This document shows, one piece after another, positions 25,042 to 34,214 of a stretch of DNA of 64,000 bases. Within the stretch, counting starts at the first letter, position 1, and every line of letters begins with the position of its first letter. The position numbers and the translations under genes are program-made. Origin of the DNA: Herbaspirillum sp. 3R11 (lineage in GTDB: Bacteria; Pseudomonadota; Gammaproteobacteria; Burkholderiales; Burkholderiaceae_D). Below the pieces are notes generated by a model, which saw nothing but the letters and a program-made list of their open reading frames with translations, did not search any database and was not told the origin of the DNA. Where the stretch lies: the NCBI RefSeq assembly GCF_004563925.1, contig NZ_SPNJ01000003.1, positions 1 to 64,000 on the forward strand, read 5' to 3'.

Positions 25042-27481
25042 ACCGGCCGACCAGGACGCCGGCACATCGGCAGCCTCCCCGGGTAAATCCCTGCGCGGCG
25101 CAGGGCGCGCTCTTGCGCTGGCGTGGCTGCTGGTGGTGGCCGTGCTGCTCGGCCACAACGCCTACCTGTGGCTGGTGCAGCGCACCAGCCCCGACACCGA
25201 CATCCTTGCCCTGCTGCCGTCGTCGCGTCATGACGATGTGATGCAGCAGGCTTTTGTGCACATGGTCGACAGCGCCCAGCAAAAAGTGGTGGTCCTCATC
25301 GGTGAAGCGGACTGGGACAAGGCGACGCAAGCCGCATCGGCCTATGAAGCCGTCATTCGTAAACAGCCTGCGCTGCTGCAACCGATGGCGGGCGACGCCG
25401 CACAATTGCAGGGAGACTGGCTGGCGAGCTTCGACCGGAGCCGCCTGATGCTGCTGACGCAGGAACAGCGCGACAAGCTGCGCAGCGACTCGCCGCAACA
25501 ATGGGGGCAACTGGCGCTCGGCACGATGTACGGCGCTTTCGGCGGTCCGCGGCTGGGCGCGTGGCAGGATGACCCGTTCGGCCTGTTCAGCGGCTGGGTA
25601 CAGGCGCGCGCGCAGGAAACCCCGGTACGCCCGCGCGACGGCCGCCTGTTCGTCGAGAGCGGCGGCCGCTCGTATGTGTTGCTGCTGATGAACCTGCAGC
25701 AGTCGGCGTTCTCGATCTCCGCCCAGCAGCAAGTCATTCCCCTTCTTGATCAGGCCAGCCGGGCTGCGAAACAAGCGGTTCCCGATGCGGAAATCATCAC
25801 CGCCGGCGTCATCCTCCACGCAGCTGCCGGCAGTCAGCAGGCCAGCAGCGAAATGGCCACCATCGGCGCCGGCTCGCTGATCGGCATCGTGCTGCTGATG
25901 TGGCTGACCTTTCGCTCGCTCAAGCCGATTGCGCTGATTGCCCTGTCCATCGCCATCGGCTGCCTCGGCGCGCTGTCGGTCAGCTGGCTGCTGTTCGGTC
26001 GCCTGCATTTGCTCACGCTGGTGTTCGGCGCCAGCCTGGTGGGCATTGCCCAGGACTATGCGATTTATTTTCTGTGCGCGCGGCTCGGTACGGCAGCGCA
26101 GACCGATTCGAGCACGCTGCTGCGCCGCCTGCTGCCCGGCCTTGCGCTGATGCTGCTGGCGGCCGTCATCGGCTATCTGGGGATGGCGCTGACGCCCTTC
26201 CCGGGATTGCGTCAGATGGCGGTGTTCTCGGTACTCGGACTATTGTTTGCCTGGCTGACTGTAATCCTGTGGTTCCCGGCGCTGATCCATGCAGACACTT
26301 TGCGCAGCACTCCACTGGCCGACCGCTGCAGCCACAGCATCGGTCGCTGGCCGCGTTTCCGCGCCAACCGCAACGGCTATCTCCTGGCGGCGGTGTTTGC
26401 CGTCTTTGCCACGATCGGACTGATGCGCCTGTCCGTCAGCGACGACATCCGCGCACTGCAAAAAACACCGCAACGTCTGATCGACGATCAGATCAAACTC
26501 GGCAAGCTGCTCGACACGCCGACGCCGGCTCAGTTCTATCTGGTGCGCGGCGACACGGCCGAACAAGTCCTGCAGCGCGAGGAACAACTGAAGCAACGGC
26601 TGCAAGACCTGATCGGCAAGAAACTGATCAGCGGCGTGCAGGCCGTCTCCAACTGGGTGCCGTCGCAACGGCAGCAACACGCCGACCGCGACCTGATCGA
26701 CGCGACCCTGCTGACGCCCCAAGGTCCACTTGCCGCCATCGCCGCCGCCATCGACGAACCCGCCCAATGGGTGCAAGACATGCGCCAACGCTTGTCGGCG
26801 CACGCTGAACCGCTGCTGCCGCAAGCCTTCATCGATTCGCCGGCGGGGCAACCGTGGCGTCATCTGTGGCTGGGAAAGACCGGCGCGCAATACGCCACGC
26901 AGTACGCCAGTATCGTGGCCGTACGCGGCCTGAACGACTATCGGCAGTTGCCGCTGCTGGCCGCTGCCGCCGCCCCTGCCGACGGCGTGCAATGGGTCGA
27001 CAAGGTAGCCGATATTTCTGCGGTGCTGCACTATTACCGCGAGTACATGACATGGGCGTTGCTGGCGGCCTACTTCACCATTTTCCTGCTGCTCACATTA
27101 CGTTATCGCCGCGCCGCCTGGCGCGCGATTGCCCCGCCGCTGCTGGCGACGCTGGCGACGCTGGCGCTGTTCGGCCTGATCGGGCAGCCGCTGCAACTAT
27201 TCCACGTGCTGGCTTGTCTATTGCTACTGGGACTTGGTGTCGACTACGGCATCTTCCTCCAGGAGCCGACCGATCGTCACCAGCGTTTTTCGTGGCTGAC
27301 GGTGGGCCTGTCGGCGATCAGCGCCCTGCTTTCCTTCGGACTGCTGGCGTTAAGCAACAGTCCTCCCTTGCATGCATTCGGATTGACCATGCTGATCGGC
27401 ATGGCCCTGGTCTGGCTCATTTCGCCGTGTTTTCGCGGCGCCGCTTCTTCCTCTTCGAGCCCTCATGAAACCAGACAATAG
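25034..27481 (+). CDS. apeM: MMPL/RND-family exporter (ApeM-like)
   Basis: An 815-residue RND-type membrane pump with two blocks of hydrophobic segments (about 250-420 and 650-800) flanking soluble domains. Segments such as LTLVFGASLVGIAQDYAIYFLCAR, a D within the membrane near AQDYAIY, and GLGVDYGIFLQEPTD in the second half are typical of MMPL exporters. It likely moves the polyene lipid across the inner membrane to the LolA-like carrier. It overlaps the upstream gene by 8 bases and the flavoenzyme by 17. Confidence 0.9.
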   Translation: MTEPADQDAGTSAASPGKSLRGAGRALALAWLLVVAVLLGHNAYLWLVQRTSPDTDILALLPSSRHDDVMQQAFVHMVDSAQQKVVVLIGEADWDKATQAASAYEAVIRKQPALLQPMAGDAAQLQGDWLASFDRSRLMLLTQEQRDKLRSDSPQQWGQLALGTMYGAFGGPRLGAWQDDPFGLFSGWVQARAQETPVRPRDGRLFVESGGRSYVLLLMNLQQSAFSISAQQQVIPLLDQASRAAKQAVPDAEIITAGVILHAAAGSQQASSEMATIGAGSLIGIVLLMWLTFRSLKPIALIALSIAIGCLGALSVSWLLFGRLHLLTLVFGASLVGIAQDYAIYFLCARLGTAAQTDSSTLLRRLLPGLALMLLAAVIGYLGMALTPFPGLRQMAVFSVLGLLFAWLTVILWFPALIHADTLRSTPLADRCSHSIGRWPRFRANRNGYLLAAVFAVFATIGLMRLSVSDDIRALQKTPQRLIDDQIKLGKLLDTPTPAQFYLVRGDTAEQVLQREEQLKQRLQDLIGKKLISGVQAVSNWVPSQRQQHADRDLIDATLLTPQGPLAAIAAAIDEPAQWVQDMRQRLSAHAEPLLPQAFIDSPAGQPWRHLWLGKTGAQYATQYASIVAVRGLNDYRQLPLLAAAAAPADGVQWVDKVADISAVLHYYREYMTWALLAAYFTIFLLLTLRYRRAAWRAIAPPLLATLATLALFGLIGQPLQLFHVLACLLLLGLGVDYGIFLQEPTDRHQRFSWLTVGLSAISALLSFGLLALSNSPPLHAFGLTMLIGMALVWLISPCFRGAASSSSSPHETRQ

Positions 27482-28703
27482 TATCGAACAGCATGACATC
27501 CTCATCATCGGCGCCGGTCCGGCCGGTGCGGTGGCCGCAGCTTTGTTGCGCCGCCGCGGCCATCAGGTGCTGGTGGTCGAGCGCGAGCAGTTTCCGCGTT
27601 TCTCCATCGGCGAAAGCCTGCTGCCGCAAAGCATGGACTTCCTGGAACAGGCCGGCATGTTGCAAGCAGTCGTGGAGCACGGCTTCCAGTTCAAGAACGG
27701 CGCCTCCTTCGTCTGCGGCGAACGCCAGACCGCATTCGACTTCCGCGACAAGCATTCGCCGGGCTGGGGCACTACGTATCAAGTGCAGCGCGCCGATTTC
27801 GACCATCTGCTGGCGCAGCAAGCCGAACTCCAGGGCGCGCAGATACGCTATCGCCACAGCGTCACCGCAGTCGACCTGGCCGGCGACCGTCCGCGCACCC
27901 AGGTGCGCGACGCCGACGGCCGCGAGTACACGATCGAATCCCGTTTCATCCTCGACGCCAGCGGCTTCGGCCGGGTATTGCCGCGCCTGCTTGATCTGGA
28001 GCGGCCATCCGGATTTCCCCTGCGCGGCGCGTACTTCACCCACATCGCCGACGGCATCCGCGATCCGCAGTTCGATCGCAACAAGATCCGCATCACGGTG
28101 CATCCCGAACATCACGACGTCTGGTACTGGCTGATCCCCTTTGCCCAGGGACGCTGCTCCATCGGCGTGGTGGCCGAAGCATCTTTCCTGGCGACCATTG
28201 CCGGCGACGAAACGCACAGACTGCGCACGCTGGTCATGCAAGACCCTGCCCTGTGCGCGTTGTTGCAGCACGCTGAATGGGATACGCCTGCGCGCGCCAT
28301 TTCCGGCTATGCCGCCAATGTCACCTCGCTGTGGGGCAAGAACTTCGCGCTGCTCGGCAATGCCGGTGAATTCCTCGATCCGATCTTTTCTTCGGGCGTG
28401 ACGATTGCACTGAAGTCCGCGAGCCTGGCCGCGGAGACGCTCACGCGCATGCTCGCCGGCGAAAGCGTGGACTGGGAAGCCGACTACGCAGTGCCGCTGA
28501 AGAAAGGCGTCAACACCTTCCGCACCTTCGTCGAATCCTGGTATGCCGGCGGCTTCCAGAAAATCATCTTCCACGAACAGCAGGAGCCTGCCATCCGCCG
28601 CATGATTTCGTCGATCCTGGCCGGCTACGCGTGGGATACCGGCAATCCTTTCGTGACCGAAAGCAAGCGTCGCCTGACCGCACTGGAAAGCATATGCGCC
28701 TGA
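27465..28703 (+). CDS. FAD-dependent oxidoreductase of the flavin halogenase type
   Basis: A 412-residue flavoprotein. The FAD-binding GxGxxG is G16-A-G-P-A-G21. It carries FPRFSIGESLLPQSM (43-57), a hallmark of CmlS/CndH-like flavin halogenases. The halogenase signature WxWxIP is present as W220-Y-W-L-I-P225, and a lysine at 77 sits where flavin halogenases place their catalytic Lys. Thus chlorination or bromination of the aryl end is possible. Other members of this flavoprotein group are plain reductases or hydroxylases, so function needs proof. It sits between the exporter and the DUF3261 lipoprotein, overlapping them by 17 and 10 bases. Confidence 0.8.
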   Translation: MKPDNSIEQHDILIIGAGPAGAVAAALLRRRGHQVLVVEREQFPRFSIGESLLPQSMDFLEQAGMLQAVVEHGFQFKNGASFVCGERQTAFDFRDKHSPGWGTTYQVQRADFDHLLAQQAELQGAQIRYRHSVTAVDLAGDRPRTQVRDADGREYTIESRFILDASGFGRVLPRLLDLERPSGFPLRGAYFTHIADGIRDPQFDRNKIRITVHPEHHDVWYWLIPFAQGRCSIGVVAEASFLATIAGDETHRLRTLVMQDPALCALLQHAEWDTPARAISGYAANVTSLWGKNFALLGNAGEFLDPIFSSGVTIALKSASLAAETLTRMLAGESVDWEADYAVPLKKGVNTFRTFVESWYAGGFQKIIFHEQQEPAIRRMISSILAGYAWDTGNPFVTESKRRLTALESICA

Positions 28704-29284
28704 GTTTTACAAATCCCTTCAGATCCTGTGCGGCCGCGGCAATCATGGCGCTGTTGCTGTCGGCCTGCAGCACTGCGCCGACACTTCCGACAGCGCCACC
28801 GATGCCGTCGGCCCGCCTGCATCTGCAGTTGTCGCCGGCCTCGCTCGGCGCCTCGCTCAGCCTGCAACAACATCTGACCGTGGAACGCGCCGGCCGCATC
28901 GATGAAATCGACACCGTGCTCGAAATCGAGCCGGATCATCTGGACCTGGTCGGCCTGGCTTTCGGCCAGCGCGTCATGTCCCTGCACTACGACGGCAAGG
29001 AGCTGAAAACCTGGCGCCACTTCATGTTGCCCAAGGAAGTCCAGGGCGAAGACGTATTGCAGGACGTGCAACTGACGCTGTGGCCGGCGGCGGCCCTCCG
29101 CGCCGCACTGCCGCCCGGCTGGGAGCTGGAGGAAAACGGCATGCAGCGGACCTTGCTCCTGAACCGCGAAGTCATCGCACAAATCGATTATCCTGACCGC
29201 AAAGCGTGGGGCGGCAAGGTGATCCTGACCAACTTGCGCTATCACTACAAGCTGACCATTCAATCAGTTGTCACCGCACCATGA
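28694..29284 (+). CDS. apeN: DUF3261 outer-membrane lipoprotein (ApeN-like)
   Basis: A 196-residue lipoprotein. The signal ends MALLLSACSTAP, so C25 should be lipidated. The rest matches the DUF3261 family regularly found in APE clusters, with QRVMSLHYDGKELKTWRH and YHYKLTIQSV. The start at 28694 was chosen because it gives the lipobox at the right distance. It probably serves as the outer-membrane end of the APE-lipid route (inference). It overlaps the ketosynthase by 4 bases (ATGA). Confidence 0.85.
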   Translation: MRLSFTNPFRSCAAAAIMALLLSACSTAPTLPTAPPMPSARLHLQLSPASLGASLSLQQHLTVERAGRIDEIDTVLEIEPDHLDLVGLAFGQRVMSLHYDGKELKTWRHFMLPKEVQGEDVLQDVQLTLWPAAALRAALPPGWELEENGMQRTLLLNREVIAQIDYPDRKAWGGKVILTNLRYHYKLTIQSVVTAP

Positions 29285-30471
29285 CGATTTATCTGAACGC
29301 ATTGGGGATGATTTGCTCGCTCGGCGCCACGCACGCCGATATCCGGCAACGCCTGTTCGCCGGCAACAGCGGTCTGCGCGCCAGCGACCGGTACGCATCC
29401 GACAAGGTCCCGCGCATCGTGGGCGGCGTTACCCTTGCCGATGAAGAACTTCCCTCAGTGGCGCACTTGCCGCTGCGAGAACGCAGTCGCAACAATCGCG
29501 TCGCGCTGGCTGCGCTCGCCCAGATACGTCCTGAAGTGGACAGCTTGATCGCGCGCTTCGGCCCGGGTCGCATCGGCGTCGTTCTCGGCACCAGCACCTC
29601 CGGCATTGCAGAAGGCGAAACGGCCTTCAGGCATTACGTCGCCCACGGAAAATTCCCCGCGCAGTTCCACTACGGCCAGCAAGAGCTCGGCTCGCCGGCC
29701 GCCGCACTGGCGACCACGCTCGGCCTCAGCGGCCCTGCCTATGTCCATTCCAGCGCCTGCTCATCGAGCGCCAAAGCCATGGCCAGCGCTGCGCGCCTGA
29801 TCAACATGGGCCTGTGCGACGCCGTCATCAGCGGCGGCGTGGATACCTTGTGCGACTTCACGATTGCCGGCTTTTCATCGCTGGATTCGGTCAGCGACGA
29901 GCGTTGCAACCCGCTCAGCGTCAACCGCCGCGGCATCAATATCGGCGAAGGCGCCGCCCTGTTTCTGATGACCTCCGAAGCTGCCGCTGTCGCCTTGTGC
30001 GGCTGGGGCGAATCGTCTGATGCCCATCACATTTCCGCCCCCGATCCGGAAGGCATCGGCGCCACCCTCGCAATCCGGCAGGCATTGCAACGCGCCGCCA
30101 TTGCGCCGGAACAGATCGACTACATCAATCTTCACGGCACGGCGACACTGCAAAACGACGCCATGGAATCGAAGGCGATCCATCAGCTGTTTGGTACGGA
30201 AATACCGGTCAGCTCAACCAAGTCCTTCACCGGACATGCCCTGGGCGCCGCCAGCGCCATCGAAGCCGGCCTGTGCTGGCTGACGATGCAAGACGACAAT
30301 CCCGCCGGCATGCTGCCCCCGCATTTGTGGGACGGCCAGGCCGATCCGGCGCTGCCGGCCTTGCATACGGTGCGGGTCGGAGAATCGCTGGGACGACCGC
30401 CGCGTTATGTGTTGAGCAATTCGTTCGCCTTCGGCGGCAGCAACGCCGCCCTGATCCTGGGGAGGAACTGA
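29281..30471 (+). CDS. apeO: Beta-ketoacyl-ACP synthase, aryl polyene elongation (ApeO-like)
   Basis: A 396-residue active ketosynthase. The nucleophile is C160 in VHSSACSSSAKAM. The two histidines of the C-H-H triad are in YINLHGTATLQND and KSFTGHALGAAS. It should carry out the iterative malonyl condensations, pairing with the cysteine-lacking ApeC-like subunit. The start at 29281 (ATGACGATT) overlaps the previous stop; the frame continues upstream to 29206, which is inside apeN. Confidence 0.9.
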   Translation: MTIYLNALGMICSLGATHADIRQRLFAGNSGLRASDRYASDKVPRIVGGVTLADEELPSVAHLPLRERSRNNRVALAALAQIRPEVDSLIARFGPGRIGVVLGTSTSGIAEGETAFRHYVAHGKFPAQFHYGQQELGSPAAALATTLGLSGPAYVHSSACSSSAKAMASAARLINMGLCDAVISGGVDTLCDFTIAGFSSLDSVSDERCNPLSVNRRGINIGEGAALFLMTSEAAAVALCGWGESSDAHHISAPDPEGIGATLAIRQALQRAAIAPEQIDYINLHGTATLQNDAMESKAIHQLFGTEIPVSSTKSFTGHALGAASAIEAGLCWLTMQDDNPAGMLPPHLWDGQADPALPALHTVRVGESLGRPPRYVLSNSFAFGGSNAALILGRN

Positions 30472-30472
30472 A

Positions 30473-30955
30473 GTGCAGACAGAAGCGCAGACAGAAGCGC
30501 AATTTCCGCAGATCGCCACCCTGGTCCCACATGCTGCGCCCATGCTGCTGCTGGACCGCGTGGTCAGCGCCGACGCCGACAAGCTGTGCGCGGAAGTCGC
30601 CATCGCCGATGACAGCCTGTTCCAGACCGGAACAGGCGTCGGTGCCTGGGTCGGCATCGAATACATGGCGCAGGCGATCGCCGCCTGGGCCGGTTATCAT
30701 GCGCAACAACGCGGCGAAGCGGTCAAGATCGGCTTCCTGCTCGGTTCGCGCCGCTATGACGCCAACGTGCCGTATTTCGCCACCGGCAGCACGCTGCACG
30801 TTGAAGTAGAAAAACTGCTGCAGGCCGACAACGGTCTCGGATCGTTCGCCTGCAGCATCAAGGACGCAAGCTCACAACAACAACTGGCGCAGGCGACGAT
30901 TTCGGTCTTCCAGCCGCATGACGCCCGTGAGTTTCTACAAGAGGGGAATCAATGA
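30473..30955 (+). CDS. apeP: Hotdog 3-hydroxyacyl-ACP dehydratase (ApeP-like)
   Basis: A 160-residue FabA/FabZ-like hotdog protein, with HAAPMLLLDRVVSADADKL and GAWVGIEYMAQAIAAWAGYH. In characterised APE systems ApeP and ApeI form a heterodimeric dehydratase; the ApeI partner here is fused to the ligase. The GTG start at 30473 follows GGAGGAACTGAA. The N-terminus has a small repeated TEAQTEAQ. Confidence 0.88.
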   Translation: MQTEAQTEAQFPQIATLVPHAAPMLLLDRVVSADADKLCAEVAIADDSLFQTGTGVGAWVGIEYMAQAIAAWAGYHAQQRGEAVKIGFLLGSRRYDANVPYFATGSTLHVEVEKLLQADNGLGSFACSIKDASSQQQLAQATISVFQPHDAREFLQEGNQ

Positions 30956-31689
30956 CAAGCACGGGGAACAACACCATCCTGGTCACCGGCTCGAGCCGGG
31001 GCATCGGCAAGGCGATTGCGCTGCGCCTGGCGCGCGACGGCTACGACATCGTCCTGCATTGCCATAGCCGGCGCGATGCCGCCGATGCAGTAGCCAAAGA
31101 GATCGAAGCACTGGGACGCAGCGCACGCGTGCTGCAATTCGACATCGGCGAGCGCGCACAGACGTCCGACATCCTGCTGCAGGACGTTGAACAACACGGG
31201 GCTTATTACGGCGTGGTCTGCAACGCCGGCATCGCGCGCGACAACGCCTTCCCGGCCATGCCCGGCGTCGACTGGGACAGCGTGATCAAGACCAACCTCG
31301 ACGGTTTCTACAATGTGCTGTATCCGCTGGTGATGCCGATGATCCAGCGCCGCAAGCCCGGCCGCATCGTCACACTGGCCTCGGTCTCCGGCATGGTCGG
31401 CAATCGCGGCCAGGTCAATTACAGCGCCGCCAAGGCCGGCATCATCGGCGCCACCAAGGCGCTCGCGCTGGAACTGGCCAAGCGCAACATCACCGTCAAC
31501 TGCGTCGCGCCGGGGTTGATCGACACCGACATGACCGATGAATTGCCGATGGAAGACATCCTCAAGCTGATCCCCGCGCGTCGCGCCGGCAAGCCGGAAG
31601 AAGTCGCGTCGGCAGTCAGCTTCCTGATGCAGGAAGACGCCGCCTACATCACGCGCCAGGTCATCTCGGTCAACGGAGGCCTGGTATGA
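30952..31689 (+). CDS. apeQ: 3-oxoacyl-ACP reductase (ApeQ-like, FabG type)
   Basis: A 245-residue short-chain dehydrogenase. It has the NADPH motif VTGSSRGIGKAIAL, CNAGIARDNAF, the catalytic YSAAKAG (YxxxK) and the FabG-like end QVISVNGGLV. It reduces the keto group after each condensation in polyene assembly. It overlaps its neighbours by 4 bases on both sides. Confidence 0.93.
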   Translation: MTSTGNNTILVTGSSRGIGKAIALRLARDGYDIVLHCHSRRDAADAVAKEIEALGRSARVLQFDIGERAQTSDILLQDVEQHGAYYGVVCNAGIARDNAFPAMPGVDWDSVIKTNLDGFYNVLYPLVMPMIQRRKPGRIVTLASVSGMVGNRGQVNYSAAKAGIIGATKALALELAKRNITVNCVAPGLIDTDMTDELPMEDILKLIPARRAGKPEEVASAVSFLMQEDAAYITRQVISVNGGLV

Positions 31690-32948
31690 GCGCCGGCAAT
31701 TCGAAAAATCGCCCGCTTCAGGAACGCCGCGTCGTCGTCACCGGCATGGCCGGCATCAGCCCCATCGGCAACGACTGGCGCAGCGCGCAGGAACACCTGC
31801 GCAGCTATCGCAATGCGGTCGTACGGATGCCTGAATGGGATGAATACGACGGCCTGCATACACGCCTGGGCGCCCCCGCTGCCGCCTTCGAGTTATCCGA
31901 TCGCTACAACCGCAAGAGCACGCGCAGCATGGGCCGCGTGGCATTGCTGGCGACCCGCGCCAGCGAATGGGCGCTGGCCGACGCCGGCCTGCTCGACGAT
32001 CCGCTGCTGCGCAACGGCGGCATCGGCATCGCCTACGGTTCATCGGCCGGCACGCCCAGTGCGGTTGCCGACTTCAGCATGCTGTTCACAGAAAAAAGCA
32101 CCCGGAACATCAACGCCAACACCTACCTCAAGATGATGGCGCATACCGCGCCGGTCAACATGGGCGTGTTCTTCGGCGTTACCGGCCGCATCATCACCAC
32201 CTCAAGCGCCTGCACCTCCGGCAGCCAGGGCATCGGCTACGCCTACGAGACGATCCGCAGCGGCCGCCAGGTCGCCATGATCGCCGGCGGCTCGGAAGAA
32301 CTGTGCGCCTCGGAAGCCGCCGTGTTCGACACGCTGTACGCCACCAGCGTGCGCAACGACACGCCGGCCATCACGCCCAGCCCGTTCGACGAGCAACGCG
32401 ACGGCCTGGTGCTGGGCGAAGGCGCCGGCACGCTGATCCTGGAAGACCTGGAACATGCACAGGCGCGCGGCGCCCGCATCTATGCGGAAATCGTCGGCTT
32501 CGGCACCAACAGCGACGGCAGCCACGTCACCAATCCCAACGCCGACACCATGAAGATCGCCATCGAGATGGCGCTGGCCGACGCCGGCCTGGACGCCGCC
32601 GCGATCGGCTACATCAATGCCCACGGCACCGGCACCAAACAGGGCGACGTCGCCGAGTCCAACGCCACCGCGCGCGTGTTCGGCGACAAGACGCCGATCA
32701 GTTCGCTCAAGAGTTACATGGGCCACACGCTGGGCGCCTGCGGCGCGCTGGAAGCCTGGCTCAGCATCGAAATGATGCATGCCAACTGGTTCGCCCCGAC
32801 CATCAACCTGACACGCGTCGATCCGGAATGCGGCCAGCTCGACTACATCGCCGGTGAGGGCCGCCGACTCGAATGCGAATACGTCATGTCGAACAATTTC
32901 GCGTTCGGCGGGATCAATACGTCGCTGATTTTCAAACGCTGCGCTTGA
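31686..32948 (+). CDS. apeR: Beta-ketoacyl-ACP synthase (ApeR-like, FabF type)
   Basis: A 420-residue ketosynthase with nucleophile C176 in TTSSACTSGSQGIG and histidines in YINAHGTGTKQGD and KSYMGHTLGACG. Three KS-like proteins per cluster (ApeC, ApeO, ApeR) is the pattern of APE systems; ApeR is thought to act on early condensation or starter elongation. It is the last of the core biosynthetic genes and overlaps the reductase by 4 bases. Confidence 0.92.
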   Translation: MSAGNSKNRPLQERRVVVTGMAGISPIGNDWRSAQEHLRSYRNAVVRMPEWDEYDGLHTRLGAPAAAFELSDRYNRKSTRSMGRVALLATRASEWALADAGLLDDPLLRNGGIGIAYGSSAGTPSAVADFSMLFTEKSTRNINANTYLKMMAHTAPVNMGVFFGVTGRIITTSSACTSGSQGIGYAYETIRSGRQVAMIAGGSEELCASEAAVFDTLYATSVRNDTPAITPSPFDEQRDGLVLGEGAGTLILEDLEHAQARGARIYAEIVGFGTNSDGSHVTNPNADTMKIAIEMALADAGLDAAAIGYINAHGTGTKQGDVAESNATARVFGDKTPISSLKSYMGHTLGACGALEAWLSIEMMHANWFAPTINLTRVDPECGQLDYIAGEGRRLECEYVMSNNFAFGGINTSLIFKRCA

Positions 32949-32986
32949 ACAACCATCATTTCACCCCACAGCAAGGAGCACACAAA

Positions 32987-33436
32987 ATGCAAAAAATCGT
33001 TTCCCTCTCTGTCGCGCTCGGCATTCTCATCTCCGCTGCGCTGCCCGCGCAGGCCCGCAACGAAACCTTCATGCTGCCCATCGATGCCGCACTGAAAGCC
33101 ACGACCTTTGCAGCAAAGCCTGACGGATCGGTCAAATTCTATTTCGGCAAGCAAGTCACGCCGGTGGTTCAAGAAGTCATCCATACCGACATCATTTCCA
33201 AGAAAGTCCGTTTCTCCGGCACTGCCGACGTCGCCGCCTGCAATGAAGCGCTGGTCAGCAGCCTGACCGAGTTGCAGGAACGCACGAAGAAAATGAGCGG
33301 CAATGCCGTCATCAACATCGTCAGCTATTACCAGAATACTGAAATGAGTAGCGAAACACGTTTTGAATGTCATGCCGGCAGCTTCAGCGTGATCCTCTTC
33401 CTCAAGGCGGACATTGCCAAAGTCGCCGACAACTGA
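32987..33436 (+). CDS. Small exported protein at the 3' end of the polyene cluster
   Basis: A 149-residue periplasmic protein with signal peptide ending near LPAQARN. It contains VKFYFGKQVTPVVQ and SMxxNAVINIVSYY-like segments, resembling the short APE-cluster proteins often mislabelled 'excinuclease ATPase subunit'; it has no ATPase motif. Two cysteines (AACNEAL and RFECHAG) may pair. AAGGAG at 32973-32978 is a good ribosome site for the start at 32987. Its role is unknown. Confidence 0.75.
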   Translation: MQKIVSLSVALGILISAALPAQARNETFMLPIDAALKATTFAAKPDGSVKFYFGKQVTPVVQEVIHTDIISKKVRFSGTADVAACNEALVSSLTELQERTKKMSGNAVINIVSYYQNTEMSSETRFECHAGSFSVILFLKADIAKVADN

Positions 33437-34094
33437 TCCGTCATCGCCAGGCACCGCGACGGCAGCTACGCTTTGGTTGCTGAACGGCGATCTGGTGGAT
33501 GAAGCGCGAATCGCTTCGCTTGCAGCCGAACTTGGCCCAAGCGAACGTCTTCGCTATCGCAATTTTCAGCGTCCGCAGCGAGCAAGAGAGTTTTTGCTTG
33601 GCCGAATCCTGCTGCGGCGCGCCACGTGCAGCATGCTTGGCATCGACAACGAACAGATTGTCGTCACCGAACGAGAAGCTCAGGCGCCTTTGCTTACCCT
33701 GTCGCCGCAGCATGACCCGCCCTCTTTTTATTTCAGTCTGTCGCACAGCCGCGGCTGGATAGCCTGTGCCGCCAGCGTGTCATGTCACGTCGGACTTGAT
33801 ATCGAAGACAAGAACTCCCCACGCAACATCGCCGCACTCAGCGCTGCAGCATTCACCCCTGATGAAATGAGCTGGTTGGGGAAACTGCCGGAAGCACAAC
33901 GTGTGGAAGCGTTTTATCGTCTCTGGAATTGCAACGAGGCGCTCTACAAATTACTGCATAACCAGGGACAAGAACCGCAGGCGATCAACGCAGGTTGGAA
34001 CTGCCGTATTCTGCTGCATGCGCGGTTGGGAATCTGTCTGTGCAGCGTTCGCGAGGTCTCCGTCGTCAATATCGTTGAGCTCAACGCCATTTGA
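33414..34094 (+). CDS. Sfp-type 4'-phosphopantetheinyl transferase
   Basis: A 226-residue PPTase that should add phosphopantetheine to the cluster ACPs. Magnesium-binding motif VGLDIED (D129, E131) is present, with FSLSHSRGW upstream. The second motif is WNCNEALYK (E175, K179), where the usual WxxKEA lysine is asparagine (N174). The start is uncertain: TTG at 33414 overlaps the previous gene by 23 bases and follows AAGGCGG. It closes the cluster; beyond it lies a 355-base gap. Confidence 0.85.
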   Translation: MPKSPTTDPSSPGTATAATLWLLNGDLVDEARIASLAAELGPSERLRYRNFQRPQRAREFLLGRILLRRATCSMLGIDNEQIVVTEREAQAPLLTLSPQHDPPSFYFSLSHSRGWIACAASVSCHVGLDIEDKNSPRNIAALSAAAFTPDEMSWLGKLPEAQRVEAFYRLWNCNEALYKLLHNQGQEPQAINAGWNCRILLHARLGICLCSVREVSVVNIVELNAI

Positions 34095-34160
34095 AGTTTC
34101 ACGACATAGCATTGTCGAAAAATACACAACAAATTCAATAAAATTCTACTACTCAGGAGT

Positions 34161-34214
34161 ATGTAAAAAACCTTTACATCCTGGTGTTGCAGCGCTTCCG
34201 AACTCAGCTACAAT
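34161..34214 (+). promoter_or_regulatory. Palindrome and sigma-70-like promoter before the CsgG lipoprotein gene
   Basis: ATGTAAA (34161-34167) and TTTACAT (34173-34179) form a perfect 7-base inverted repeat, extended by CAGG/CCTG on the flanks with a bulge. Seven bases on begins TTGCAG (34187-34192) and, after 16 bases, TACAAT (34209-34214), a good -35/-10 pair. The start codon of the next gene is at 34450, so the transcript would carry a leader of about 230 bases. The remaining gap (34215-34449) holds no recognisable gene. Confidence 0.5.
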
